In this document: piece by piece, positions 51,522 to 59,397 of the stretch | How the letters are laid out: every line of letters begins with the position of its first letter | Position numbering within the stretch: the first letter of the stretch is position 1 | Assembly (NCBI RefSeq): GCF_900102815.1 | Contig: NZ_FNGF01000001.1 | Coordinates: 239,297 to 303,296 of the forward strand | Origin: Glycomyces sambucus | Lineage (GTDB): Bacteria; Actinomycetota; Actinomycetes; Mycobacteriales; Micromonosporaceae | Length of the DNA stretch: 64,000 nt | Reading direction: 5' to 3' | The notes under the pieces: model-generated | Told to the model about the DNA's origin: nothing | What the model saw: the letters and a program-made list of their open reading frames with translations, nothing else | Database searches by the model: none | Made by a program: the position numbers and the translations under genes

Positions 51522-52760
51522 TCAGGCCAGTGCGGCGGTGAGGCTCGCGTCGCCGGGCGCGTCGAGGGTGAACTCGGCGCGGCGGCCGTCGCAGGTGACG
51601 CGGTAGTCGCCGAGGAAGCCGTTGAAGCGCAGGCGCCCTTCGGCGTCGGTGGCGAGGGTGGTGGGCGGGGTGCCCCATTCGGTGTTGACGAGGTGGTGGA
51701 GGCGGTCGTAGGAGGGCTTGGGGGTGCCGTCGGCGCGGACGAGCCCGCCGGGGGCGCCCAGCCACATGCCGGCGTCGTTCATGCCCCAGTAGGTGGCGGC
51801 CTCGACGGCGGGGTGGGCGAGCAGGGTCCGGTAGTGGCGTTCGATCTCGTCGGCCTGGCGCGCTTCGCCTTCGGGGGTCGAGGGCCAGGAGTCGACCTGG
51901 TAGTCGTTGAGGTCGACGATCTCGGGCGGCATGATCTCGCCGGACAGGAGCGTGGTCTCGGTGAAGTGGATCGGGAGGCCGTAGCGGGAGAAGCGGTCGA
52001 GGATCGCCTCGGTCTTCTCCTCGCCCCAGTAGCCCTGGTGCATGTGGCTCTGGAGGCCGAGCGCGTCGATCTTGATGCCGGCTTCGAGGACGCCTTCGAT
52101 GAGGCATTCGTAGGCGGCGGACATGTCGAAGTCGTTGAGCAGCAGGGTGGCGTTCGGGTTGGCCTCGCGGGCGGCGTCGAAGACGAGGCGCACCATGGGG
52201 ATGCGGCCGATGTCGCGGCACAGGCGGGTGATGCCGTTGTCGTACTTGTCGAAGATCGGCATGATGACGACCTCGTTGATGACGTCCCACATGTCGATGA
52301 CCCCGGCGAAGTCCTGGGACTCGCGGCGGATGCGGTCGACCTGGGCGCGCGCGATCTCCTCGTTGTCGAGGTCGAGGAGCCAGTCGGCGGTGACGGTGTG
52401 CCAGGCGAGCGGGTGGCCCTTGACGGGGTGGCCGCGGTCGGCGAACCAGCGGGCGGCCTTGAGGGTGCGCTCGGTGTCGGGCTTCCCGCGCTCGTGCTCG
52501 AAGCGGCCCCAGTAGAACGGGAGGGTCGCGAAGTTGAAGACGCCCTCCCAGAGGTCGGCGTTGCGGGCGGCGGCCGCGGGGTCGGCGGCGGTGCCGTTGG
52601 CGTGGTCGATGAGGTCGAAACCGATGCAGCCGAAGAGGAAGCGGTGCCGCGTCTGCTCCAGGACGACCTCGCGTCCGGCGACGGGCTCGCCGTCGAGGGT
52701 GAGGTCGACGACGGCGTCGGCGGTGCGGTGCCGCTGGATCCGGCCGGAAGTTTCAGTCAT
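51522..52760 (-). CDS. GH10 family glycoside hydrolase (endo-xylanase type)
   Basis: This 412-aa protein has a short beta-rich N-terminal part and a GH10 barrel with acid/base Glu163 (WDVINEVV) and nucleophile Glu268 (HFTETTLL). HPLAWH and FDMSAAYE are further GH10 motifs. It lacks a signal peptide, so it probably acts inside the cell on imported xylo-oligosaccharides, or it leaves by a non-classical route. ATG at 52760 is chosen because the earlier ATG at 52778 would lie inside the palindromic operator at 52775-52791. Confidence 0.85.
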   Translation of the reverse strand: MTETSGRIQRHRTADAVVDLTLDGEPVAGREVVLEQTRHRFLFGCIGFDLIDHANGTAADPAAAARNADLWEGVFNFATLPFYWGRFEHERGKPDTERTLKAARWFADRGHPVKGHPLAWHTVTADWLLDLDNEEIARAQVDRIRRESQDFAGVIDMWDVINEVVIMPIFDKYDNGITRLCRDIGRIPMVRLVFDAAREANPNATLLLNDFDMSAAYECLIEGVLEAGIKIDALGLQSHMHQGYWGEEKTEAILDRFSRYGLPIHFTETTLLSGEIMPPEIVDLNDYQVDSWPSTPEGEARQADEIERHYRTLLAHPAVEAATYWGMNDAGMWLGAPGGLVRADGTPKPSYDRLHHLVNTEWGTPPTTLATDAEGRLRFNGFLGDYRVTCDGRRAEFTLDAPGDASLTAALA

Positions 52761-52774
52761 ATCGGGTCTACTTT

Positions 52775-52791
52775 CCATGGAAGTTCCATGG
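52775..52791 (-). promoter_or_regulatory. Palindromic operator upstream of the GH10 gene
   Basis: CCATGGAA-G-TTCCATGG is a perfect 8+8-bp inverted repeat just before the start codon. LacI-family regulators of polysaccharide use bind such sites, but no regulator gene is near. A half site (ATTCCA) follows at 52793-52799. Confidence 0.7.
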
Positions 52792-52818
52792 ACATTCCAG
52801 CAGCCGGATGCGCTCAGG

Positions 52819-53286
52819 TCAAGAGCGGCGGCGGGAGAGATCGCGTGACAGGTGGGACCGGACGAGACCGTGCCTGGAGAGGCGCCGCAGGTCGGCGGGG
52901 TTGTCGTACATGAGCTGCACGTGGAAGTAGTTGACGTGCTCCAGGGCCGCGAAGAGCGCGAACCCGAGGCCGGGGAAGGACCCCGCGCCGGGGTCGGCGA
53001 CCGCGGACCAGCCGGTGAAGAGCACCGCTGCGGCGAGCACGACGGGATTGGCGCGCAGCGCGAACGCGAACAGCGGCGTCCACGGCAGGTCGGCCGCGCC
53101 GGTGTCGATCTGGCGGCGCTTCGCCGTCCAGTAGGCCGCGCCTTCGAGCAGGAGCAGCGCGAACGCCGCGAACCCGGCGAGGTTCGCCGGGTTCGCGGGC
53201 AGTCCGAGCAGGCCGAACCAGATGAACGCCTGGAGGGGGATGTTGAGCAGTTCGAGCGAGGCGAGCGACCGCAGCCGCGCCCTCAC
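52819..53286 (-). CDS. Small integral membrane protein
   Basis: The 155-aa protein has four hydrophobic segments (NIPLQAFIWFGLLGLPANPAN, FAAFALLLLEGAAYW, NPVVLAAAVLFTGW, LGFALFAALEHVNYFH) and a basic C-terminal tail (RRLSRHGLVRSHLSRDLSRRRS). No family is recognised. GTG at 53286 is taken because a hairpin terminator of the upstream gene lies just before it; ATG at 53328 is less likely. Confidence 0.65.
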   Translation of the reverse strand: MRARLRSLASLELLNIPLQAFIWFGLLGLPANPANLAGFAAFALLLLEGAAYWTAKRRQIDTGAADLPWTPLFAFALRANPVVLAAAVLFTGWSAVADPGAGSFPGLGFALFAALEHVNYFHVQLMYDNPADLRRLSRHGLVRSHLSRDLSRRRS

Positions 53287-53297
53287 CCGTTCACGAT

Positions 53298-53316
53298 GTC
53301 GGGGAGGCACCCCGAC
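53298..53316 (-). terminator. Hairpin after the aldo/keto reductase gene
   Basis: GTCGGGG (53298-53304) pairs with CCCCGAC (53310-53316), loop AGGCA. Confidence 0.6.
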
Positions 53317-53330
53317 ACCATGCCGCATCG

Positions 53331-54302
53331 CTACCAGGCGTACGCCTCGGGGGCCGCGCCGCCGGGGCCGGGGAACAGCTCGTCGAGCCGCTTCAGGTCG
53401 TCCTCGGTGAGGTCGACGTCGAGCGCGGCGACGGCGTCCTCCAGCTGGGACACGACGCGGGGGCCGATGATCGGGCCGGTGACGCCGGGCTGGCGCAGGA
53501 CCCACGCGAGGCCCAGGACCGCCGGGGCGATGCCCTTCTCGGCCGCCAGCGCCTCGTAGCCCTCCAGGGCCGGCCGGTGCTCCTCGATGCGCTCGGCCAT
53601 CTGGGGGCTCGCGCGGCGGCCGGTCTCGGCCGCCTTGCCGAGGACGCCGCCGAGGAGCCCGCCCGCGAGCGGGGACCAGGGGATGACGCCGAGGCCGTAC
53701 TGCTGCGAGGCCGGGACGACCTCGAGTTCGATGTTGCGGTTGACGAGGCTGTAGATGGACTGCTCGGAGACGAGGCCGTAGCTGCCGCGCTTGGCGGCCT
53801 GCTCGTTCGCCCGCGCGATCATCCAGCCCGCGAAGTTCGACGAGCCGGAGTAGACCACTTTCCCTTGGGCCACCAGGACGTCGACGGCCTCCCAGATCTC
53901 CTCCCACGGGACGGTGCGGTCGACGTGGTGGAACTGGTAGAGGTCGATGCGGTCGGTCTGGAGCCGCCGCAGGGACGCCTCGACCTGCGCGCGGATGCTG
54001 TAGGCGGACAGGCCGCGGTCGTTGGTGCGGTCGCTCATCGCGCCGTAGACCTTGGTGGCGAGGACGACCTGGTCGCGCGCCTCGGGGCGGGCGGCGAACC
54101 AGCGGCCGATGATCTCCTCGGTCCAGCCCTTGCGGTCGCGGCCGTAGACGTTGGCGGTGTCGAAGAAGTTGACGCCGAGTTCGAGCGCGCGGTCCATGAT
54201 CCGGTGCGCGTCCGCTTCCTCGGTCTCGGGACCGAAGTTCATGGTGCCGAGGACGATGCGCGAGACCTTGACGCCCGCGCGGCCCAGCTGGGTGTATTCC
54301 AT
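53331..54302 (-). CDS. Aldo/keto reductase
   Basis: This 323-aa (alpha/beta)8 enzyme reduces carbonyls with NADPH. Motifs seen: FFDTANVYG with the Asp and Tyr of the tetrad, LATKVYG (Lys), and QFHHVDRTVPWEE (His). It ends with LTEDDLKRLDELFPGPGG. The YeaE/YajO-like branch (MEYTQLGRAGVKVSRIVLGTMNFG at the start) acts on various aldehydes. ATG at 54302 follows GGAGG. Confidence 0.9.
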   Translation of the reverse strand: MEYTQLGRAGVKVSRIVLGTMNFGPETEEADAHRIMDRALELGVNFFDTANVYGRDRKGWTEEIIGRWFAARPEARDQVVLATKVYGAMSDRTNDRGLSAYSIRAQVEASLRRLQTDRIDLYQFHHVDRTVPWEEIWEAVDVLVAQGKVVYSGSSNFAGWMIARANEQAAKRGSYGLVSEQSIYSLVNRNIELEVVPASQQYGLGVIPWSPLAGGLLGGVLGKAAETGRRASPQMAERIEEHRPALEGYEALAAEKGIAPAVLGLAWVLRQPGVTGPIIGPRVVSQLEDAVAALDVDLTEDDLKRLDELFPGPGGAAPEAYAW

Positions 54303-54367
54303 GGCTCCTCCAATGATCGGTCCCATCCTAGACGCGAGGAAAACCCTTTCTCAAGCCTGCCGCCCGG

Positions 54368-55537
54368 CTAGGAGTCGAGGAAGGCGCGGACCTCGTCGTG
54401 GTAGCCGGGCGGTGCGAGCAGGAACGAGTCGTGGCCGTGGGGCGAGGCGATCTCGGTGTGGCGCACCGCGATCCCGCGGGCGGCGAGCGCGTCGCGCAGA
54501 CGCAGCGAGTGGGCGGTGGAGAAGCGCCAGTCCGAGTCGAAGGACAGCAGCCGGAAGCGGGTGGCGGTCGGCGGGGCCGCGGTGCCGGGGCCGAAGGGGT
54601 CGAAGTAGTCCATGGCGCGGGTCAGGTACAGGTAGGAGAGGGCGTCGAAGCGCTCCAGGAACCGGTCGCCCTGGTGCTGGAGGTAGTGCTCGACCTCGAA
54701 GTCGGGGCCGAGGCGCTGGTCGGTGCCGGAGGTGCGGCGGTCGCGGCCGAACTTCGCGGTGAGGGAACGGTCGGAGACGTAGGTGACGTGGGCGAGCATG
54801 CGGGCGGTCTTGAGGCCGTGCGCGGGGGTGGTGCCGTGCTCGGCGTAGCGGCCGCCGTGGAAGTCGGGGTCGGCGAGGATCGCGTGGCGGGCGACGCTGG
54901 AGAGCGCGATGTTCTCGGGGGTGAGGCGCATCGAGGCGGCGACGAGCAGGGCACGGTCGATGCGGTCGGGTTCGTCCAGGACCCATTGCAGCACCTGCAT
55001 GCCGCCGAGGGAGCCGCCGATCGCGGCGTGCAGGCGCGGGACACCGAGGCGGTCGAGGAGGCGGCGGTGGACGGCGGCCAGGTCGGCGATGTGGAGGAGC
55101 GGGAAGCGCGGGCCCCAGGCGCGGCCGGCGCCGGGTTCGGGCGAGGAGGGCCCGGTGGTGCCCTTGCAGCCGCCGAGGAGGTTGGGGCACACGACGAAGT
55201 GCCGGTCGGTGTCGACGGCCTTGCCGGGGCCGATGAGGTTGTCCCACCAGCCCGTGCGGCCGTCCTCGGCGCTGCGGCCGGCGGCGTGGGCGTCGCCGGT
55301 GAGGGCGTGGGCGATGAAGACGGCGTTGTCGCGGCGCGCGTTGAGGCGGCCGTAGGTCTCGTAGGCGACCTCGACGTGGTCGAGGCGCCCGCCGCCGGCC
55401 AGGAGGAGCGGGTCGCCGGGGTCGGCGACGGCGATGCGGCGGGTCGTCGTGGCGGACAGGTCCGTTGCGGGCGTGTCGGAAGCGGCTCGAGTCGGGTTCC
55501 GGGACGGGAATGGCGTTCCACATTCTGGGTTTCGCAA
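54368..55537 (-). CDS. metX: Homoserine O-acetyltransferase MetX
   Basis: The 389-aa alpha/beta-hydrolase-fold enzyme transfers acetyl from acetyl-CoA to homoserine in methionine synthesis. It shows VAYETYGRLNARRDNAVFIAHALTGD, the nucleophile Ser in GGSLGGMQVLQW, and Asp (SFDSDWRFS) and His (SPHGHDSFLL) of the triad. No ATG or GTG precedes the conserved region in frame, so the TTG at 55537 is the likely start. It is divergent from metY, which uses its product. Confidence 0.92.
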   Translation of the reverse strand: MRNPECGTPFPSRNPTRAASDTPATDLSATTTRRIAVADPGDPLLLAGGGRLDHVEVAYETYGRLNARRDNAVFIAHALTGDAHAAGRSAEDGRTGWWDNLIGPGKAVDTDRHFVVCPNLLGGCKGTTGPSSPEPGAGRAWGPRFPLLHIADLAAVHRRLLDRLGVPRLHAAIGGSLGGMQVLQWVLDEPDRIDRALLVAASMRLTPENIALSSVARHAILADPDFHGGRYAEHGTTPAHGLKTARMLAHVTYVSDRSLTAKFGRDRRTSGTDQRLGPDFEVEHYLQHQGDRFLERFDALSYLYLTRAMDYFDPFGPGTAAPPTATRFRLLSFDSDWRFSTAHSLRLRDALAARGIAVRHTEIASPHGHDSFLLAPPGYHDEVRAFLDS

Positions 55538-55642
55538 TTGCGTCGGCCGATCTGTGCGTCAGACTGAAGCAGATAGTCTACTACTCCGACAGGATATGTA
55601 GTCGATGCGTTGATGCCGATGCTCGGTGGGAGGGCGGGGCCT
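55538..55642. promoter_or_regulatory. Divergent metX-metY control region
   Basis: This about 105-bp region is AT-rich in the middle. It holds AGACT-N9-AGTCT (around 55561-55580) and CGAC....GTCG in the GACAGGATATGTAGTCG stretch. These could bind a methionine-pathway repressor. I see no clear S-box or SAM-riboswitch fold. Confidence 0.4.
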
Positions 55643-56935
55643 GTGGCCGATCGCGAATACGGGTTCCGCACGCGCGCGGTGCACGCGGGCAACATCCCCG
55701 ACGCGGTGAGCGGGTCCCGCGCGCTGCCGATCTACCAGACCGCCTCGTTCGTCTTCGACGACACCGCCGACGCCGCGGCCCGGTTCGCGCTCCAGAAGTA
55801 CGGGAACATCTACTCCCGCGTCGCCAACCCCACGGTCGCGAGCTTCGAGGAGCGGGTCGCGAGCCTCGAAGGCGGCCTCGGCGCCGTGGCCACCGCCAGC
55901 GGCCTCTCGGCCGAGTTCATCACCTTCGCCTCCCTCGCCGGAGCCGGGGACCACATCGTCGCCAGCGCGCAGCTCTACGGCGGCACCGTCACCCAGCTCG
56001 ACACCACGCTGCGCCGCTTCGGGATCGAGACGACGTTCGTGAACTCCGGCGACCCGGAGGCGTACGCCGCGGCGATCACCGACCGCACGAAGCTCGTGTT
56101 CGCCGAGACCGTCGCGAACCCCTCCGGGGAGATCGCCGACCTCGAAGGGCTCGCCGACGCCGCGCACGCCGAGGGCGTGCCGCTCGTGGTCGACTCGACC
56201 ATCCCCACCCCGTACCTCAACCGCCCCTTCGAATGGGGCGCCGACATCGTGGTCCACTCGGCCACGAAGTTCCTCGGCGGCCACGGCACCACCCTCGGCG
56301 GCGTGGTCGTGGAGTCGGGCCGCTTCGACTGGCGCAACCCGCGGTTCCCGCTGTTCGACGAGCCCGTCCCCCACTACGGCGGGCTCACCTGGAACGGGAA
56401 CTTCGGCGAGTTCGCGTTCCTCACCCGGCTGCGGACCGAGCAGCTGCGCAGCATCGGCCCGACCCTCTCGCCCCAGTCCGCGTGGCTCCTCGCCCAGGGG
56501 GTCGAGACGCTGCCGCTGCGGATGCGGCAGCACGTCGACAACGCCAGGACCGTCGCCGAATGGCTCGACGCCGACCCGCGCATCGAGTACGTCAACTGGG
56601 CCGGGCTCCCCGGCCACCCCCACCACGAGCGCGCCGCCAAGTACCTGCCCGCCGGGCCCGGCAGCGTCTTCAGCTTCGGGGTCGCCGGCGGCCGCGAGGC
56701 CGGGCGGCGGTTCATCGAGGCGCTCGACCTCGCCAGCCACCTCGCCAACATCGGCGACGCCAAGACCCTCGTGATCCACCCCGCCTCGACCACCCACTCC
56801 CAGCTCAGCGAGCAGCGGCTCGCCGAGGCCGGGGTGGAGCCGGGGCTGGTGCGCATCAGCGTGGGCATCGAGGACGCCGACGACGTCCTCTACGACATCG
56901 ACCAGGCGCTCGCCGCCGCGGTCAAGGAGGCGTGA
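55643..56935 (+). CDS. metY: O-acetylhomoserine sulfhydrylase MetY
   Basis: The 430-aa PLP enzyme makes homocysteine from O-acetylhomoserine and sulfide. It has FRTRAVHAGNIPDAVSG at the start, SRVANPTVASFEERVASLEGG, VVDSTIPTPYLNRPFEWGAD and the PLP Lys in HSATKFLGGHGT. GTG at 55643 is favoured because GGAGGG lies 8 bp upstream; ATG at 55613 or 55619 is possible. It leads an operon with CoA-binding, OsmC and flavoprotein genes. Confidence 0.93.
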   Translation: MADREYGFRTRAVHAGNIPDAVSGSRALPIYQTASFVFDDTADAAARFALQKYGNIYSRVANPTVASFEERVASLEGGLGAVATASGLSAEFITFASLAGAGDHIVASAQLYGGTVTQLDTTLRRFGIETTFVNSGDPEAYAAAITDRTKLVFAETVANPSGEIADLEGLADAAHAEGVPLVVDSTIPTPYLNRPFEWGADIVVHSATKFLGGHGTTLGGVVVESGRFDWRNPRFPLFDEPVPHYGGLTWNGNFGEFAFLTRLRTEQLRSIGPTLSPQSAWLLAQGVETLPLRMRQHVDNARTVAEWLDADPRIEYVNWAGLPGHPHHERAAKYLPAGPGSVFSFGVAGGREAGRRFIEALDLASHLANIGDAKTLVIHPASTTHSQLSEQRLAEAGVEPGLVRISVGIEDADDVLYDIDQALAAAVKEA

Positions 56936-57522
56936 TGCCCGAATTCGTGGAGGCCCGACTCGCCAACGGCCTCACCTGCGCCCTGCCCGCCGCCTCGCCG
57001 CTCGCCCGGCGGCTGCGCAGTGACCGGACCTGGCCGGGCCCCGGCGCGAAGGAGCGCCTCGGCATCCTGCGCCGCGCCCGCTCGGTGGCCGTGGTCGGCT
57101 TCTCCCCCGACCCGTCCCGCGCGAGCTACTTCGTCGGCACCTACCTGGTGCAGTCCACCGACTACACCGTCCACTTCGTCAACCCCAGGGCCGCAGGGCA
57201 GACCGTGCTCGGCCTGCCCGTGCACGCCTCGCTCGCCGACCTGCCCGAGACCCCCGACGTGGTGGACGTCTTCCGCAGGGCCGAGAGCCTGCCGGGCATC
57301 GTCGACGAGGTCGCGCCCCTGCGGACCGCGAACGGCGACCCGCCGGTGCTGTGGGCGCAGCTCGGCGTCTGGAACGAGGCGGCCGCCCGCGGCGCCGAGG
57401 CCCGCGGCCTCACCGTGGTCATGGACCGCTGCCTGAAGATCGAGCACGCCCGCTTCCACGGCGGGCTGCACCTGCTGGGCTTCGACACCGGGCAGATCAC
57501 CGCCCGCAAGTCGATCCGCTGA
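56935..57522 (+). CDS. CoA-binding (Rossmann) domain protein
   Basis: This 195-aa protein has a CoA-binding fold of the YccU/HcgF-like type: SVAVVGFSPDPSRASYFVG, then VHFVNPRAAGQTVLGLPVHASLADLP, VDVFRRAESLPGIVDEV and the Cys in VVMDRCLKIEHAR. Such proteins often stand next to methionine or sulfur genes, where the conserved Cys may take part in sulfur transfer (inference). It overlaps metY by one base (TGATG). Confidence 0.8.
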   Translation: MPEFVEARLANGLTCALPAASPLARRLRSDRTWPGPGAKERLGILRRARSVAVVGFSPDPSRASYFVGTYLVQSTDYTVHFVNPRAAGQTVLGLPVHASLADLPETPDVVDVFRRAESLPGIVDEVAPLRTANGDPPVLWAQLGVWNEAAARGAEARGLTVVMDRCLKIEHARFHGGLHLLGFDTGQITARKSIR

Positions 57523-57548
57523 AACCGAACCGCCTGAGGAGGCAACGC

Positions 57549-58118
57549 ATGACCGACACCGCACCCGCCGTCGACAACGGCGTCAACGTGGACGCCCTGT
57601 TCGGGGCCCGCACCGCGCTCGCCGGCGCGCCCGAGCTCGCGAAGTTCGAGTGGCGCTCCACCGTGGAGTGGGTCAAGGGCACCCACAGCCTCACCGAGGT
57701 CGAGACCTTCTACGGCCTCGGCGGCGAGCAGGCGCACACGAAGAAGTTCACGTTCGACGCCGACCACCCGCCGCAGTTCGCCGCCGAGGACCACGGGATC
57801 ACCCCCGCCGAGTACGTCCTGGTCGCACTCGGGAGCTGCCTGACCGCGGGCATCGCCGCGGTCGCCCAGGCGCGGCAGGTGAAGCTCAACTCCGTCCGCG
57901 CCACCGTGAAGGCGGACTTCGACCTCCACGGCATCCTCGGCGCCGACCCGGAGGTGCGCAACGGGTTCTCGAACATCACCGTGGACTACGCGATCGACGC
58001 CGACGCCTCCGACGCGGACATCGCGGCGATCGTCGCGCAGTCGCAGAAGCGCTCGGCGGTGTACGACGCGCTCACCAACCCGACCAACGTCGACGTGAAC
58101 GTCACCCGCGCGTCCTGA
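57549..58118 (+). CDS. OsmC family protein
   Basis: The 189-aa protein has an OsmC domain with one conserved Cys in VALGSCLTAGIAAVAQAR. The Glu/Arg partner positions are VEWRS-like at the start and VRATVKADFDLHG after the Cys. OsmC proteins reduce organic peroxides or handle reactive sulfur species. Position in a methionine/sulfur operon favours persulfide handling, which is inference. The missing second Cys is typical of some subfamilies. GGAGG precedes the ATG. Confidence 0.85.
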   Translation: MTDTAPAVDNGVNVDALFGARTALAGAPELAKFEWRSTVEWVKGTHSLTEVETFYGLGGEQAHTKKFTFDADHPPQFAAEDHGITPAEYVLVALGSCLTAGIAAVAQARQVKLNSVRATVKADFDLHGILGADPEVRNGFSNITVDYAIDADASDADIAAIVAQSQKRSAVYDALTNPTNVDVNVTRAS

Positions 58119-59365
58119 TGCCCGACACGACCGCCGTCGTCGTCGGCGCCGGGCACAGCGGGCTCGCCGTCAGCCGCCGCCTGGCCGAACGCTCGATCGA
58201 CCACGTGGTCCTCGAGCGCGGCCAGGTGGCGCACTCGTGGCGCACCCAGCGGTGGGACTCGCTGCGGCTGCTCACGCCGAACTGGATGACGCGCCTGCCC
58301 GGGCACCGCTACGACGGGCCCGACCCCGACGGGTACCTGACCGCGGCCGAGACCGCGCGGTTCATCGGCGACTACGCCGCGGCCTCCGGCGCGCCGGTCC
58401 GCACCGGGACCGCCGTCACGGGGGTCCGGGCGCGGGAGCACGGGTTCACCGTGGCGACCTCGCAGGGCCAGTGGCGGGCGCGCGCGGTGGTGCTCGCCGC
58501 CGGGCTCACCGCATCGCCGCTCCCGGACCTCGCCGCGGCGCTGCCGCCGGGGGTCGCCTCGCTCGCGGCCCTGGACTACCGGAACCCCGCGCAGCTGCCC
58601 GAGGGCGGGGTGCTCGTCGTCGGCGGGGCGGCCAGCGGCGTGCAGATCGCCGAGGAGCTGCACCGCTCCGGGCGGCCGGTCACGCTGTCGACGGGCGAGC
58701 ACGTGCGCGTGCCCCGCCGCTACCGGGACCGGGACGTCATGTGGTGGCTCGACGCGGCCGGGGTCCTCGACCAGGGCCTCGCCGAGATCGACGACGTCGT
58801 GCGGGCGCGCAACCTCGCCTCGTTCCAGCTCGCCGGCGGCGAGCGCACCGTCGACTTCAACGCCCTCCAGGCCCAGGGGGTGCGCCTGGTCGGGAAGCTC
58901 GGCGCGGTCCGGGACGGCGCGGCGCTGTTCTCGGGATCCCTGCGGAACCTCGCGGCGATGGCCGACCTCAAGCTCGCGCGGCTCCTCGACTCGTTCGACG
59001 ACTTCGCGGGCGGGCGCGGCGAGCGGCCCGAGCCGACCGCGGTGCCCGAGCGGCCGCTGCTGCGCCTGGACCTGGCCGGCGGCGAGATCCGGACGGTCCT
59101 GTGGGCCACCGGGATCAAGCCCGACTTCTCGTGGCTGGAACTGCCGGTGTTCGACCACCGCGGGCGGCTGCGCCACCACGGCGGCGTCGCCGACTGGCCG
59201 GGCCTGTACGTCACCGGACTGCCGGTGCTGCGGCGGCGCCGGTCCACGTTCATCGACGGCGCGGCGGCCGACGCGGCGGCGATCGCGGCGCACCTGGAGG
59301 CCCACCTCGCGGGCCCGTCCGGATCCGCGAGACCGGTCCGCGGGCGCGGCGCTGCCGTAGACTGA
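58118..59365 (+). CDS. FAD/NADPH-dependent flavoprotein monooxygenase-like protein
   Basis: This 415-aa protein has two dinucleotide-binding motifs: VVVGAGHSGLAVSRRLAER at the N-terminus (FAD) and VLVVGGAASGVQIAEEL near residue 165 (NADPH). LWATGIKPDFSWL and the HSWRTQRWDSLRLLTPNW stretch are typical of FMO-like proteins. It overlaps the OsmC gene by one base. It may oxidise a sulfur compound in the same pathway; the substrate is unknown. Confidence 0.8.
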   Translation: MPDTTAVVVGAGHSGLAVSRRLAERSIDHVVLERGQVAHSWRTQRWDSLRLLTPNWMTRLPGHRYDGPDPDGYLTAAETARFIGDYAAASGAPVRTGTAVTGVRAREHGFTVATSQGQWRARAVVLAAGLTASPLPDLAAALPPGVASLAALDYRNPAQLPEGGVLVVGGAASGVQIAEELHRSGRPVTLSTGEHVRVPRRYRDRDVMWWLDAAGVLDQGLAEIDDVVRARNLASFQLAGGERTVDFNALQAQGVRLVGKLGAVRDGAALFSGSLRNLAAMADLKLARLLDSFDDFAGGRGERPEPTAVPERPLLRLDLAGGEIRTVLWATGIKPDFSWLELPVFDHRGRLRHHGGVADWPGLYVTGLPVLRRRRSTFIDGAAADAAAIAAHLEAHLAGPSGSARPVRGRGAAVD

Positions 59366-59397
59366 GGCGGCCCGCAGGCGCGTCGAGAGGAGTCCCG

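Noticed and set aside
55538-55642. SAM riboswitch between metX and metY
   Set aside because: The region is short and I cannot fold a recognisable S-box, SAM-II or SAM-IV core. Only small inverted repeats are seen.
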